From the NCBI RefSeq assembly GCF_001042675.1, contig NZ_AP012333.1, positions 1 through 64,000 of the forward strand: DNA of 64,000 nt. The letters are read 5' to 3'. Within the stretch, counting starts at the first letter, position 1. Each line of letters starts with the position of its first letter. The notes under the pieces are model-generated. The model was not told where the DNA came from and made no database searches. It saw only the letters and a list, made by a program, of their open reading frames with translations. Shown piece after piece: positions 7,743 to 17,848 of the stretch. The position numbers and the translations under genes were made by a program. The DNA comes from Parascardovia denticolens DSM 10105 = JCM 12538. Lineage in GTDB: Bacteria > Actinomycetota > Actinomycetes > Actinomycetales > Bifidobacteriaceae.

Positions 7743-10511
7743 GTGGCAGACGAAAACGATCAGAACGATGAGTACATGGCCGAAGCCCATGACACCGATG
7801 ACGCCTTGGAGCCTTTGAGCCCCCAGGCTACGGCCGAAGATTTCGGCCTGCTCAAGGGGACCAGGATCAAATCCATGGACCTGCAGCAGGAGATGCGCGA
7901 ATCCTACTTGGCTTACGCCCTTTCGGTCATCGTGGAAAGAGCCCTGCCGGACGTGCGCGACGGCATGAAGCCGGTCCACCGCCGTGTGGTCTACGCCATG
8001 TACGACGGCGGCTACCGGCCGGACAGGGGCTACAACAAGTGCTCCCGCGTGGTCGGGGACGTGATGGGTAAGTACCACCCCCATGGCGACGCGGCCATTT
8101 ACGACACTTTGGTCCGTATGGCCCAATACTGGTCCATGCGTTACCTCCTGGTGGACGGGCAGGGCAACTTCGGTTCCCCTGGCGACGACCCCGCCGCCGC
8201 CATGCGTTACACCGAGTGCCGTATGGCTCCTTTGGCCATGGAATTAGTGCGCGATATCGACAAAGACACCGTCGACTTCGTCCCCAATTATGACGGCAAG
8301 ACCCAGGAACCGACCGTCTTGCCCAGCCGTTTCCCCAATCTGCTGGTCAACGGTTCCGCAGGCATCGCCGTCGGCATGGCCACCAACATCCCTCCCCACA
8401 ACATGAGGGAAGTAGCCCAAGGCGTGCACTGGGCCCTGGACCATCCGGAGGCCTCCCGAGAGGAATTGCTCAACAACCTGATCGCCATCATCAAGGGGCC
8501 GGACTTCCCTACGGGAGCCACCATCCTGGGGCATAAGGGGATCGAACAGGCCTACCGAACCGGTCGCGGACTCATCACCATGAGGGCCGTGGTCAATACC
8601 GAAGAAATCAATGGCCGCCTCTGCCTGGTCGTCACCGAACTGCCTTACCAGGTGAACCCGGACCGTCTGGCCTCTTCCATCCGTGAAGCCGTGCGCGATG
8701 GCAAGATCCAAGGCATCGCCGACATGCGTGACGAGACTTCCGGCCGTACCGGCCAGCGTCTGGTCCTGGTGCTTAAGCGCGACGCCGTGCCCAAGGTGAT
8801 TCTCAATAACCTCTACAAGCACACCCAGCTGCAGCAGACCTTCGGCGCCAATATGCTGGCCCTGGTCGACGGAGTTCCCCGCACGCTCAGCCTGGACGCC
8901 TTCATCCGCCACTGGATCAGCCACCAGCTGGAAGTGGTCGACCGCCGGACCAAGTATCTGAAGCGGGAAGCCGAAGAGCGCGACCACATCCTGCAGGGCT
9001 ACCTCAAGGCTTTGGACATGATCGAAGAGGTCATCGCCCTCATCCGCCGGTCCCCCGACGTGGATCAGGCCCGCACCGGCCTCATGGACCTGCTGGATGT
9101 GGACCAGGTCCAGGCTGACGCCATTTTGGCCATGCAGCTGCGCCGTCTGGCCGCCTTGGAAAGGCAGAAGATCATCGACGAGCATGAAGAACTCATGCGC
9201 AAGATCGCCGATTACAACGACATCCTGGCCAAGCCGGAAAGGCAGAGGGCCATCGTCGGCGACGAGATGGACGAGATCGTCGATAAATACGGCGACGACC
9301 GCCGCACCCGCATCCTGCCTTTCTCCGGCGAGATGAACGTGGAAGACCTGATCGCCGAAGAGAACGTGGTGGTCACCGTCACCCATTCCGGTTACATCAA
9401 GCGGACCAAGGCCGATGAATACCGGGCCCAGCATCGGGGCGGCAAAGGAATCAAGGGGACTCGCCTGCGCGAAGATGACGTGGTCGACCACTTCTTCCTC
9501 ACTTCCACCCACAACTGGCTGCTTTTCTTCACCAACGAAGGCCGGGTCTACCGGATCAAGGGTTACGAGGTCCCTGAAGGGTCCCGTGATTCCAAAGGCC
9601 AGCATGTGGCCAACCTCCTCCAGCTTGGCCCGGATGAGAAGATTCAGCAGGTCCTGTCCATCCATGACTATGATGAAGCCAAGTACCTGGTCTTGGCCAC
9701 CCGTAGCGGAAAGATCAAGAAGACCCGGCTGAACGAATACGATTCCACCCGTCAGGGCGGCTTGATCGCCGTTCGCTTGCGCGAGATCGAAGGGGCCTTC
9801 CGAACGGATGAGGAGGGCAATCAGGTGCCGGTGATCGATGAGCTCATCGGGGCCGCCCTCTGCAACGATGAGGACGAGATCATCGTCGTCTCCCAGCAGG
9901 GGATGAGCGTCAAGTTCTCCGCCGATGATGAGACCTTGCGGTCCATGGGTCGCCAGACGGCCGGCGTCCAGGCCATGAAGTTCCGCGGACAGGCGGGGGA
10001 GGACCTCCTGCTGAGCATGGACGTGGTCCCGGCCGAGTCCGATTCCGACCTGGTCGTGGTGACCAACGAAGGCTTCGCCAAGCGTACGGCCCTGTCCGAA
10101 TACCGGCTCCAAGGCCGCAACGGCTATGGGGTCAAGGCTATCAACCTGGTGGAAGGCCGGGGGTCCTTGGTCGGGGCCATCGTGGTCCACGAAGACGACC
10201 AGATCATGGCCATCATGAAGTCTGGCAAGGTGATCCGGTCCGATGTGGCCGAGATCAAGCGGACCGGCCGCAATACCCAAGGTGTCACTTTGGCCAAGCC
10301 GGACAAGGGGGACGAGATCATCTCCATCGCCCGCAACGCCGAAAAGGACGATGAGGATGCGGAGGAGGACCAGGCGACCGAGGCCGTCGATGCCGCGGAC
10401 GCCGCCACTGGCGCCCCCGCCGATACTGGCACGGATAATGGTACCGATGATGCTACAGTGGAGACAAAGGCTACCGAACCGGTCGCCACCAGCAAGGCTG
10501 ACGAGGAGTAA
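7743..10511 (+). CDS. gyrA: DNA gyrase subunit A
   Basis: GyrA breaks and rejoins DNA in the gyrase A2B2 complex. The 922-residue product has the catalytic tyrosine in AAMRYTE (Y156), the quinolone-determining region [10 protein letters not shown] with alanine at residue 117 where E. coli has Ser83 and aspartate at 121 (Asp87 equivalent), and a C-terminal beta-pinwheel with the GyrA box QHRGGKG. The last 60 residues or so are an acidic, alanine- and threonine-rich tail. GTG 7743 is preceded by AAGGAAAG. The next gene starts two bases after its stop codon. Confidence 0.98.
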   Translation: MADENDQNDEYMAEAHDTDDALEPLSPQATAEDFGLLKGTRIKSMDLQQEMRESYLAYALSVIVERALPDVRDGMKPVHRRVVYAMYDGGYRPDRGYNKCSRVVGDVMGKYHPHGDAAIYDTLVRMAQYWSMRYLLVDGQGNFGSPGDDPAAAMRYTECRMAPLAMELVRDIDKDTVDFVPNYDGKTQEPTVLPSRFPNLLVNGSAGIAVGMATNIPPHNMREVAQGVHWALDHPEASREELLNNLIAIIKGPDFPTGATILGHKGIEQAYRTGRGLITMRAVVNTEEINGRLCLVVTELPYQVNPDRLASSIREAVRDGKIQGIADMRDETSGRTGQRLVLVLKRDAVPKVILNNLYKHTQLQQTFGANMLALVDGVPRTLSLDAFIRHWISHQLEVVDRRTKYLKREAEERDHILQGYLKALDMIEEVIALIRRSPDVDQARTGLMDLLDVDQVQADAILAMQLRRLAALERQKIIDEHEELMRKIADYNDILAKPERQRAIVGDEMDEIVDKYGDDRRTRILPFSGEMNVEDLIAEENVVVTVTHSGYIKRTKADEYRAQHRGGKGIKGTRLREDDVVDHFFLTSTHNWLLFFTNEGRVYRIKGYEVPEGSRDSKGQHVANLLQLGPDEKIQQVLSIHDYDEAKYLVLATRSGKIKKTRLNEYDSTRQGGLIAVRLREIEGAFRTDEEGNQVPVIDELIGAALCNDEDEIIVVSQQGMSVKFSADDETLRSMGRQTAGVQAMKFRGQAGEDLLLSMDVVPAESDSDLVVVTNEGFAKRTALSEYRLQGRNGYGVKAINLVEGRGSLVGAIVVHEDDQIMAIMKSGKVIRSDVAEIKRTGRNTQGVTLAKPDKGDEIISIARNAEKDDEDAEEDQATEAVDAADAATGAPADTGTDNGTDDATVETKATEPVATSKADEE

Positions 10512-10513
10512 TC

Positions 10514-11074
10514 ATGACGAACGCAGATCAGCAGACTAGCGACTCTCAGGCAGAGACCCAATTCACCACCCAAGACACGCAGGAAGTCGCCGCCCGGGTG
10601 ACGAGCACGGGGTCGGCGGAACCCGTCGTCGCGGCCAGCCCGCGCCGGGCTTCGGCCTCGGCCCCGGTGTCAACCCCGGTCTCCCACACAGCCAGCAGCC
10701 CTCAAAAGCACAGCGTTCCCCGCGCCCGCCGCATGAACCTGTCCGTCACCCGCCTGGACCCTTGGTCGGTCACCAAGATGGCCTTCATGCTGTCCGTGGC
10801 CGGGGCCATCATCCAGCTGGTCGCCGTCACCTTGATCTGGCTCATCCTGGACGCCGTCGGCCTCTTCCAGACCGTCAGCAGCCTGGGCATGAAGCTGTCC
10901 TCCTCCTTCAACTTCACGGAAGTGTTCACCCTGCCCCGCGTCCTGGGAGCCGTGACCATCCTCTCCGTCTTCGAGATTGTCATCATCTGCGTCCTGGCGG
11001 CCATCTTCGCCTTCCTTTACAACGTCTCCTCCCGTCTGATCGGCGGGGTCCACGTGACTTTGGGCGATGACTGA
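10514..11074 (+). CDS. DUF3566 transmembrane protein
   Basis: This 186-residue protein has a disordered, S/T/P-rich N-terminal half (about 1-75) and a C-terminal DUF3566 domain beginning near LDPWSVTKMAF, with two membrane segments (about 88-115 and 140-168). Proteins with this domain follow gyrA in many actinobacteria; their function is not established. ATG is two bases after the gyrA stop and is preceded by GAGGAG, so the two are almost certainly cotranscribed. A strong terminator follows about 90 bases after its stop codon. Confidence 0.88.
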   Translation: MTNADQQTSDSQAETQFTTQDTQEVAARVTSTGSAEPVVAASPRRASASAPVSTPVSHTASSPQKHSVPRARRMNLSVTRLDPWSVTKMAFMLSVAGAIIQLVAVTLIWLILDAVGLFQTVSSLGMKLSSSFNFTEVFTLPRVLGAVTILSVFEIVIICVLAAIFAFLYNVSSRLIGGVHVTLGDD

Positions 11075-11163
11075 GCCCACCTCTGATCGGTGATCGATTG
11101 CTTTCGTCTGTGAATCGATAGACGGAGATCGATAGACAACGATAGACAAACAGACAAGTACCC

Positions 11164-11188
11164 AGGCGGTCTTCGGACCGCCTTTTTT
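11164..11188 (+). terminator. Intrinsic terminator after the gyrase operon
   Basis: AGGCGGTC (11164-11171), a TTCG tetraloop, and GACCGCCT (11176-11183) form an 8-bp stem followed by a run of six T. The 342-base gap from 11075 to 11416 otherwise holds a CGATAGAC-like repeated stretch near 11115-11145, a small hairpin GAAGAAGG/CCTTCTTC at 11232-11256, and the hairpin listed at 11361. Confidence 0.93.
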
Positions 11189-11360
11189 ATTTTGCCATGC
11201 AGTTCGTGCCTATTTATTTGCTTTCTGTGCAGAAGAAGGGGGGATTTTCCTTCTTCCGCTGAACTTCCAGCCGTGTTTTCCCTTTTTGATGCCATAAACT
11301 GGCAGTGTTGGCTCTTCTGCGCGGACAATGATGCGCGCACTTGGGCTGCGTTTTAGAGAT

Positions 11361-11388
11361 CCGTCGCTTATCTGTGTGGATAAGACGG
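11361..11388 (+). promoter_or_regulatory. Hairpin with embedded DnaA-box sequence upstream of GH3 pseudogene
   Basis: CTTATC (11367-11372) and GATAAG (11379-11384) form the core of an inverted repeat extended by CCGT/ACGG across a 2-base bulge. The loop and right arm contain TGTGGATAA (11375-11383), an exact reverse-oriented DnaA box. It lies about 30 bases before the start codon of the broken GH3 gene. It could be a leader hairpin, a repressor site, or an accidental DnaA box. Confidence 0.4.
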
Positions 11389-11416
11389 GCGGAAACAGGT
11401 TAGAAAGGAAAGGATT

Positions 11417-14173
11417 ATGCTAGGCATTAATCCCGAGGATGTCATCCGAGTTGTCAAGTCGATTCAGACCCAACTCATCGTCATCGGCATCATCCTTCTG
11501 GCTGCCATCCTCATCACCATCTTCGTGAACAAGAAGACGGTCAAGAATGTGGCAACCAAGAAGATGGTGCGGTCCCAGACATGGATCGTGGCTTTGATCG
11601 CGTCTTTCGCCGCCATCGCCTCCATGCTGTACGGACCTTTGAACACGATCGTCACTTCGGCGACGACCCCCAAGTTCACCATCACCCAGGCCTCCATCGA
11701 CAAGGCCTCCAAGCTGGCTCTCGACATCCAGCGCGAAGGCATCGTCGTTCTACGCCAAATACCGCTCCGAGCGTCCGGTCGTGGGCATGATGGGCCAGGA
11801 CTGGTCTTTGCCTGAGCCCCCGGTCAACACCTACAGCTCCTCCTTGCTGGACAAGGCCAAGAGCTACTCCGACACGGCCGTCGTGGTCATCGGCCGTTCC
11901 GGCGGCGAAGGGGCGGACCTGCCCACCAACATGGGCGACGTGAAGATCTCCCCCGTCGGCACCAAGCTCAAGCAGGGCCTCATGGACAGCCCTCTGGGAT
12001 CCAACTACATCAACAATTCCAAGGATTACGCCGACTTCAAGGCCGGAGATTCCTATCTGCAACTCAGCCAGACCGAGAAGAACCTGATGGACTATGTGAA
12101 CAAGAACTTCAAGAAGGTCGTTCTGGTTTACAACGGGGCCAATGATCTGAACCTCAGCTTCATCTCCCAGTACCCCAACATCAAGTCCGTCCTCTGGTGC
12201 CCGCCCGCCGGCCAGACCGGTTTCCAGGCCCTGGGCGAGGTCATCGCCGGAAAGGCCAATCCTTCCGGCCGCACCACGGACACCTTCGTCAAGGACTTCA
12301 CCAAGACCCCTTGGTGGAACAACTTCGGCGCCTTCCAATATGACAACATGAACGAGTTCTCCTATGACGGTTGGGGCGGGGCCCATTACGTCCCCACCTA
12401 CGTCAAGTACGTGGAAGGCATCTACGTCGGCTACCGTTATTACGAGACCGCCGCCACCGAAGGTTCCATCAACTATAACGACGTGGTCCAGTACCCCTTC
12501 GGCTATGGTCTGAGCTACACCACTTTCAAGCAGACCATGTCCGACCCCAAGGTCTCCGGAACCAAGGTCTCCTTTGACGTGACCGTCAAGAACACGGGCG
12601 AGAAGGCCGGCAAGGACACGGTCGAGGTCTATTACAATCCTCCTTACACCAATGGGGCCATTGAAAAGGCTTCCGTCAACCTGATCCGCTTCGGCAAGAC
12701 CAAGGAGCTCAAGCCGGGCGAGTCCCAGAAGGTCCAGATCTCCTTCGATGAATCCGAGATGGCCTCCTACGACTAAAAGAACGCCAAGGCCTACGTGCTG
12801 GAATCCGGCAAGTATGGGATCTCCATCAACAAGGATTCCCATGAGAAGATCGAATCCCACGACGTGACCGTGGACAAGACCATCACTTACAAGGGTGGCA
12901 AGACCCGCGTCCTGGATAAGGAGTCCGCCAGCAACCAGTTCGACACTTCCGCCGGGGACGTGACCTACCTCTCGCGCAAGGACGGTTTCGCCAACTTCAA
13001 GGCCGCCACCGCCAAGCCCGCCTCGAACAAGATGCCGGAAGAGTCCAGGAAGCTCTTCGTCGGCGCCAAGTACAAGGCCCCTGACGAGAAGGCCACCATG
13101 CCCACCACCGGAGCCAAGAACGGGGTCTCCCTCTACCAGCTCTACGGCAAGAAGTATGACGACCCGCTCTGGAACAAGCTCCTTGACCAGATCTCCGTGG
13201 ACGACATGAACAACCTCATCGCCATGGCCGGCTATAACAACGCCGAGATCTCCTCCATCAAGAAGCCCCGTCAGAATGACGTGGATGGCCCCGCCGCCCT
13301 GAACAACAACTTCACTAGCGAAGGGTCCATCGGCTTCCCCGCCTCCACCACCGTGGCCAACACCTTCAACGAGGAGCTGGCCAGCGAGTACGGCAAGATC
13401 ATCGGCGAAATGGCCCAGGAGATGCGGGTGACCGGCTGGTACGCGCCAGCCATGAACACCCACCGCTCCGCCTTCGGCGGCCGCAACTTCGAGTACTTCT
13501 CCGAAGACGGCCAGCTGGCCGGGACCATCGCCGCAGCCCAGATCGCCGGGGCCAAGTCCAAGGGCGTCTACGGCTTCATGAAGCATTTCGCCCTCAACGA
13601 CCAGGAAACCAACCGCATGAACATGCTCTGCACCTGGTCCAACGAACAGGCCATCCGCGAGATCTACCTCAAGCCCTTCCAGCTGTCCGCGGTCAAAGGC
13701 GGGGCCACCGCCGTCATGTCCTCCTTCAACTACATCGGGCCGCGCTGGTCCGCCTCCAACTCCAACCTGCTGAACAAGGTTCTGCGCGGCGAGTGGGGCT
13801 TCCGCGGGTTCGTGGAGACCGACTACTTCGGCGGCGGCAACATGACGGCGACGAAGCTATCCGCGGTGGTAATGACGCCATGCTTGGCACGACCAAGACA
13901 TCCAACTACATCACCAACACCAACGACCCGGCCACCGTCACGTACATGCGCACCGCCACCCACAACATCCTGTATACGGCCGTGAATTCCTGGCTTTACA
14001 AGGATGGGCAGCCCAGCATGGACACCTCCACATGGAAGAACACCTTCAGAATCGCCGCGATCGTGGTCGCCGTGCTGGTGGTGCTCCTGGAGATCCTCGC
14101 CTTCCGCCGCTTCTTCCGTCGCCGCAAGGCGGCCAAGGCCGAAGCAGCCGAGACTGAGCCCAGCAAAGAGTGA
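11417..14173 (+). pseudogene. Broken membrane-anchored GH3 beta-glucosidase, inverted domain order
   Basis: The fragments read as one glycoside hydrolase family 3 enzyme with the C-terminal GH3 domain first, then an Fn3-like domain, then the N-terminal catalytic barrel, flanked by membrane segments at both ends. Inverted GH3 domain order is known from some Firmicutes and bifidobacterial enzymes. Lesions: near 11750 the reading leaves EGIVV and resumes in another frame at FYAKYRSERP, which also implies loss of a segment normally found there; an in-frame TAA at 12774-12776 after EMASYD; and a frameshift near 13850 after the nucleophile region VETDYFGGG. The barrel motif KHFALNDQET is intact. 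Translation starts at ATG 11417 behind AGAAAGGAAAGG. Four separate faults make inactivation more likely than sequencing error, but error cannot be excluded. Confidence 0.85.
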
Positions 14174-14213
14174 CCCTTAAAGGAGTCGCTCGTCAGGCTT
14201 CAGGCTGAGCCAC

Positions 14214-14243
14214 CGGGGGATGGGCTTTCAGACCCATCCCCCG
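14214..14243. repeat. Perfect inverted repeat between the two GH3 genes
   Basis: CGGGGGATGGG (14214-14224) and CCCATCCCCCG (14233-14243) form an 11-bp perfect stem with an 8-base loop and no T-tract. A second short hairpin, CCCGCC/GGCGGG, is at 14267-14281. The 331-base gap from 14174 to 14504 has no gene that I can support. TTGACA occurs at 14393-14398 but no convincing -10 box follows. The hairpins may end transcription weakly or protect mRNA ends. Confidence 0.55.
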
Positions 14244-14504
14244 ACAATCAGCCTTCTCGATCCCCTCCCGCCGAAGGCGGGAAGGGCCGATTAGGAGGAC
14301 AGGGGGAGGGGAGATAAGGGGTGAGGCGCGGGACGCCTGGGTTCGGGCATCAGGACGATGAAACGTGAAATGAAAGAATGAAGCCGGCATCCTTGACATG
14401 ACTCGCTCCAAGCTGTGCCGGCAGCCGGGATGACCAACAAGATCCGGACCAACAAGACCGGTGAAACAAAGACATCTGGATTTTCAACGAGAAAAGGTGA
14501 ATCG

Positions 14505-16970
14505 ATGAGTGTGAAAGCCGAAGATCTGACTTTGGTGCAGAGGGCAGCCCTGCTTTCCGGCCAATCCGAGTGGGAGACCAGGGAAATCAAGAAAGCGGGC
14601 CTCAAGCCCATCATCCTGTCCGATGGCCCCAATGGGGTCAGACGTCAGACAGGGTCGGGGGACCACTTGGGCCTGGGCGCTTCCAAGCCGGCCACCTGCT
14701 TCCCCACGTCCGGAACCGTCGCCAGCTCCTGGGACATCGCCGGAGCCGAGGAAGTGGGCAAGGCATTGGGCGAAGAAGCCAAGACCTTGGGGGTGCAGGT
14801 GTCTTTGGGGCCAGGGATCTGCATGAAGCGCAGCCCCTTGTGCGGCCGCAACTTCGAGTATTATTCGGAAGACCCCCTTCTGGCCGGCCGCCTGGCCGGG
14901 GGCTTCGTCCGCGGACTCCAGTCCAATAAGGTCAGCGCCTGCCTCAAGCATTTCGCCGTCAACAGCCAGGAACTGCGCCGCCAGGCCTCCAACTCCATCG
15001 TCGATGAGCGCACCCTGCGCGAGCTTTATCTGACCGCTTTCGAAGTGGCCATCAAGGAATCCAAGCCCTGGACCATCATGACCTCCTACAACATGGTCAA
15101 TGGGGTCTACGCCCACGAGAACGAGCATCTGATCAAAGACATCCTCCGGGGCGAATGGGGCTACCAGGGCATGGTCGTCTCCGATTGGGGCGGGTCCAAC
15201 GACATCGTGGAATCCGCCCGGGTCGGGTCCTCTTTGGAGATGCCCGCTTCCGGCCTGGCCTCCACCCGCGAATTGGCGGAAGCCGTCCGGTCCGGCCGCC
15301 TGAAGGAAGAGGACCTCAACGCCCGGGCCCAGGAAGTGCTGGACCTGATCGACAAGGTGCAGGTCCGCAACCCTGATGGGTCGGCTATTGACGGTTATCT
15401 GGACCAGGATCAGATCGACCGCCATCACGAGGTGGCTCGTCGCATCGCCGAGAAGTCCTTCGTCCTCTTGACCAACGAAATCGGCTCTGATGGTCGGCCC
15501 ACCCTGCCTTTGAAGCAGGGCGTCCGTCTGGCAGTGGTCGGGGACATGGCCGCCACCGCCCGCTACCAGGGTTCCGGTTCCTCCAAGGTCAACGCCACCA
15601 AAGTGGATAACCTCCTGGATGAGCTCAAGGCCAGCCAGGACCTGTCCGTATCCGGCTACGCCCAAGGCTATGACCGGCAAGGAGCGCAAAACCAGGCTTT
15701 GATCGACCAGGCCGTCGCCTTGGTCAAGCGGGAGGACGTGGATGAGGTCGTCATCTGCATGGGCCTGGACGAGCGTTCCGAATCCGAAGGCCTGGACCGC
15801 AGTACTTTGAAGATCCCTCAGGTTCAGGTGGACCTGCTGGACGCCGTGAAGGCCATCGGCAAGCCGATCGTGGTGGTCCTGGTGGCCGGTTCCGCAGTGG
15901 AGACCGACTGGCTGGACGGGACCCAGGCCGCGCTCTACATCGGGCTGTCCGGCCAGGCCGGGGCGTCCGCCGCCGTCAACCTGCTCACCGGCAAGGTCAA
16001 CCCTTCCGGCCACCTGGCCGAAACCTGGCCCCTCTCCTATGAAGACGTCCCTTCGGCCGGCAACTTCCCCGTCTCCGAACGGGATTCCGTCTACCGCGAA
16101 GGTCTTTTCATGGGCTACCGTTACTACACCACGGCGGATGTACCCGTCCGCTTCCCCTTCGGCTACGGCCTGAGCTATTCCACTTTCGACTACAGCATGC
16201 TGCGGGTGAATGACAACGGGGTCACCTTCGATGTGAAGAACACCTCGTCCGTCCCCGGCGACACGGTCGCCCAGATGTATGTGGGCCGCGACCAGCAGGC
16301 CTCCGGAGTGCTCCGCATCGCCCGCGAGCTCAAAGGCTTCGCCAAGGTCCATCTGGAGCCGGGGGAGACCAAGCAGGTGCGAATCGATTTCGACGAATAC
16401 ACCTACCGTCATTTCGACGCCGCTTCCGACTCCTGGCAGGCCGAGGCCGGGGCCTGGGACCTGTGGATCGGCACGGACGCCAACACCCTCCTCCTGCACG
16501 CCACCCACGTGATCCAAGGCACCATGGAACAAGGCAAGACCCCTGATGACCTGGGCCATTATCTTGGCGGCCACGTCAAGGATGTCACCGACGCCGAAGT
16601 GGCCAAGTTGCTGGGCCATCCGCTGCAAAAGTACGACAACGGCGGGGTTTTCCAGCCCAACGACGCCATCTCCTCATGGGTCTTCTCCCGGTCCTGGTTG
16701 GCCCGCAAGGTGGTCAAGACCCTGCAGAAGAAGGAGGATAAGGCCGTGGCCAAGACCGGTTCCCCCGACCTGAACATGCTCTTCGTCCTCAACATGCCTC
16801 CTCGCGCCATGGCCAAGATGACCGGGGGCATGATCAGCCCTGACATGGTCGACCGGGGAATCTTGGATATCCCCAACAAACATTTCTGGAAGGGCTTGGG
16901 ACATGTGATTTCTGGCTACTTCCGCAACCAAAATGACAACAAAAAGACTCTGAAGGAGATTGAACAATGA
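14505..16970 (+). CDS. Glycoside hydrolase family 3 beta-glucosidase, conventional domain order
   Basis: The 821-residue enzyme likely removes terminal beta-linked glucose (or a related sugar) from oligosaccharides or glycosides inside the cell, as no signal peptide is present. The N-terminal barrel has KHFAVNSQE and the nucleophile motif VVSDWGG (Asp at about residue 227). The GH3 C-terminal domain (about 310-540) and an Fn3-like domain (about 560-650, ending YTYRHFD) follow. A roughly 110-residue C-terminal tail contains two weakly hydrophobic stretches. ATG 14505 is chosen over an upstream GTG at 14415 because GAAAAGGTGA sits at 14491-14500. It overlaps the next gene by four bases (ATGA). 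Exact substrate is not predictable. Confidence 0.9.
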   Translation: MSVKAEDLTLVQRAALLSGQSEWETREIKKAGLKPIILSDGPNGVRRQTGSGDHLGLGASKPATCFPTSGTVASSWDIAGAEEVGKALGEEAKTLGVQVSLGPGICMKRSPLCGRNFEYYSEDPLLAGRLAGGFVRGLQSNKVSACLKHFAVNSQELRRQASNSIVDERTLRELYLTAFEVAIKESKPWTIMTSYNMVNGVYAHENEHLIKDILRGEWGYQGMVVSDWGGSNDIVESARVGSSLEMPASGLASTRELAEAVRSGRLKEEDLNARAQEVLDLIDKVQVRNPDGSAIDGYLDQDQIDRHHEVARRIAEKSFVLLTNEIGSDGRPTLPLKQGVRLAVVGDMAATARYQGSGSSKVNATKVDNLLDELKASQDLSVSGYAQGYDRQGAQNQALIDQAVALVKREDVDEVVICMGLDERSESEGLDRSTLKIPQVQVDLLDAVKAIGKPIVVVLVAGSAVETDWLDGTQAALYIGLSGQAGASAAVNLLTGKVNPSGHLAETWPLSYEDVPSAGNFPVSERDSVYREGLFMGYRYYTTADVPVRFPFGYGLSYSTFDYSMLRVNDNGVTFDVKNTSSVPGDTVAQMYVGRDQQASGVLRIARELKGFAKVHLEPGETKQVRIDFDEYTYRHFDAASDSWQAEAGAWDLWIGTDANTLLLHATHVIQGTMEQGKTPDDLGHYLGGHVKDVTDAEVAKLLGHPLQKYDNGGVFQPNDAISSWVFSRSWLARKVVKTLQKKEDKAVAKTGSPDLNMLFVLNMPPRAMAKMTGGMISPDMVDRGILDIPNKHFWKGLGHVISGYFRNQNDNKKTLKEIEQ

Positions 16971-17611
16971 GCCAGACAAGCAACAATCCCACCCCTGAAG
17001 CTCCCGCCGATTTGGTTGAGGAAGCCGCCAAGCAGGAGAAGAAAAACAGGAATCCTTTCAAGAAGCTGACCGACCGCTATCCTAACCTGTGGGAGTTCAT
17101 CCTTTTCAACCTCCTGTCCAACATCTCCACCATCACCCGTTTCGCTTTGGTCTGGCTGGGGACCTGGATCTTCGTCCATCTCATGCACCTGACCCAGCCT
17201 TTCAGCTTCCTGATCTTCAACTATTCCACCCCCAAGTCCAACGGTCTGGGCGGTTTCATCACCTTCCTGATCACCGAAGTGGCAGCCCAGGTGGTCAACT
17301 TCTTCGTCCAGATGAAGTGGGTCTTCAAGTCCGACTCCTCCTTCAAGCAGGCTGCCTGGAAGTATGCTCTTCTGGCCATCCTCATCGTGGTCGTCAACCT
17401 GATCCTTCCTGGTTGGCTGACCAACCTCTTCCGCGGCTGGGGCATGAATGACGGGCTTTCCTCCACCATGGTTTCCGTGGTCAACACCCTCCTGGCCGTT
17501 ATCGTCTCCTATCCTCTGCTCAAATGGTGGATCATGCCCAAAAGCAAGGAGCACGAAGCCGAAATCAAGAAGGCCAAGGAAGAGGCCAAGGCCGAAGCCG
17601 AAGCCAAGTAG
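16967..17611 (+). CDS. GtrA-like polytopic membrane protein
   Basis: This 214-residue protein has a charged N-terminus (1-40), about four membrane segments, and a highly charged K/E/A-rich C-terminal tail. The segment AQVVNFFVQMKWVF resembles the GtrA family signature (NF..N..WVF). GtrA-like proteins are thought to help move lipid-linked sugars across the membrane. Start ATG overlaps the GH3 stop by four bases, which implies translational coupling. A GT2 glycosyltransferase follows about 240 bases later. The family assignment is moderate; a different small membrane family is possible. Confidence 0.6.
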   Translation: MSQTSNNPTPEAPADLVEEAAKQEKKNRNPFKKLTDRYPNLWEFILFNLLSNISTITRFALVWLGTWIFVHLMHLTQPFSFLIFNYSTPKSNGLGGFITFLITEVAAQVVNFFVQMKWVFKSDSSFKQAAWKYALLAILIVVVNLILPGWLTNLFRGWGMNDGLSSTMVSVVNTLLAVIVSYPLLKWWIMPKSKEHEAEIKKAKEEAKAEAEAK

Positions 17612-17677
17612 GAGCCGAAGGGAATTCCGAAAGGAAACCGAGAAGGAATCCGAAAGAAAAAACCAGGCCTTCATGAT

Positions 17678-17713
17678 GATAAGCCTCGTGGTCTCAGGGA
17701 CGCGGGGCTTATC
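17678..17713 (+). other. Hairpin upstream of the glycosyltransferase gene
   Basis: GATAAGCCTCGTG (17678-17690) pairs with CGCGGGGCTTATC (17701-17713) as a 13-bp RNA stem with two G-U pairs and a 10-base loop. No T-tract follows. A second inverted repeat, GATCATCC (17719-17726) and GGATGATC (17757-17764), lies just downstream. A -10-like TAGAAT is at 17813-17818. The gap 17612-17848 has no gene. Confidence 0.5.
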
Positions 17714-17848
17714 CGTCCGATCATCCTGGGGCGGTTATTTTGGGACGGTCATCTTCGGATGATCATCTTGGGAGCAATCATACTGTGGCCCGTCATCCCG
17801 AGGCCGAAGGTTTAGAATGGAAGAAGCCGATCAAGGAGAACCGCGATC

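Noticed and set aside
14391-14425. TTGACA as promoter for the intact GH3 gene
   Set aside because: The -35 is perfect but the sequence 16-18 bases downstream does not resemble a -10 box.
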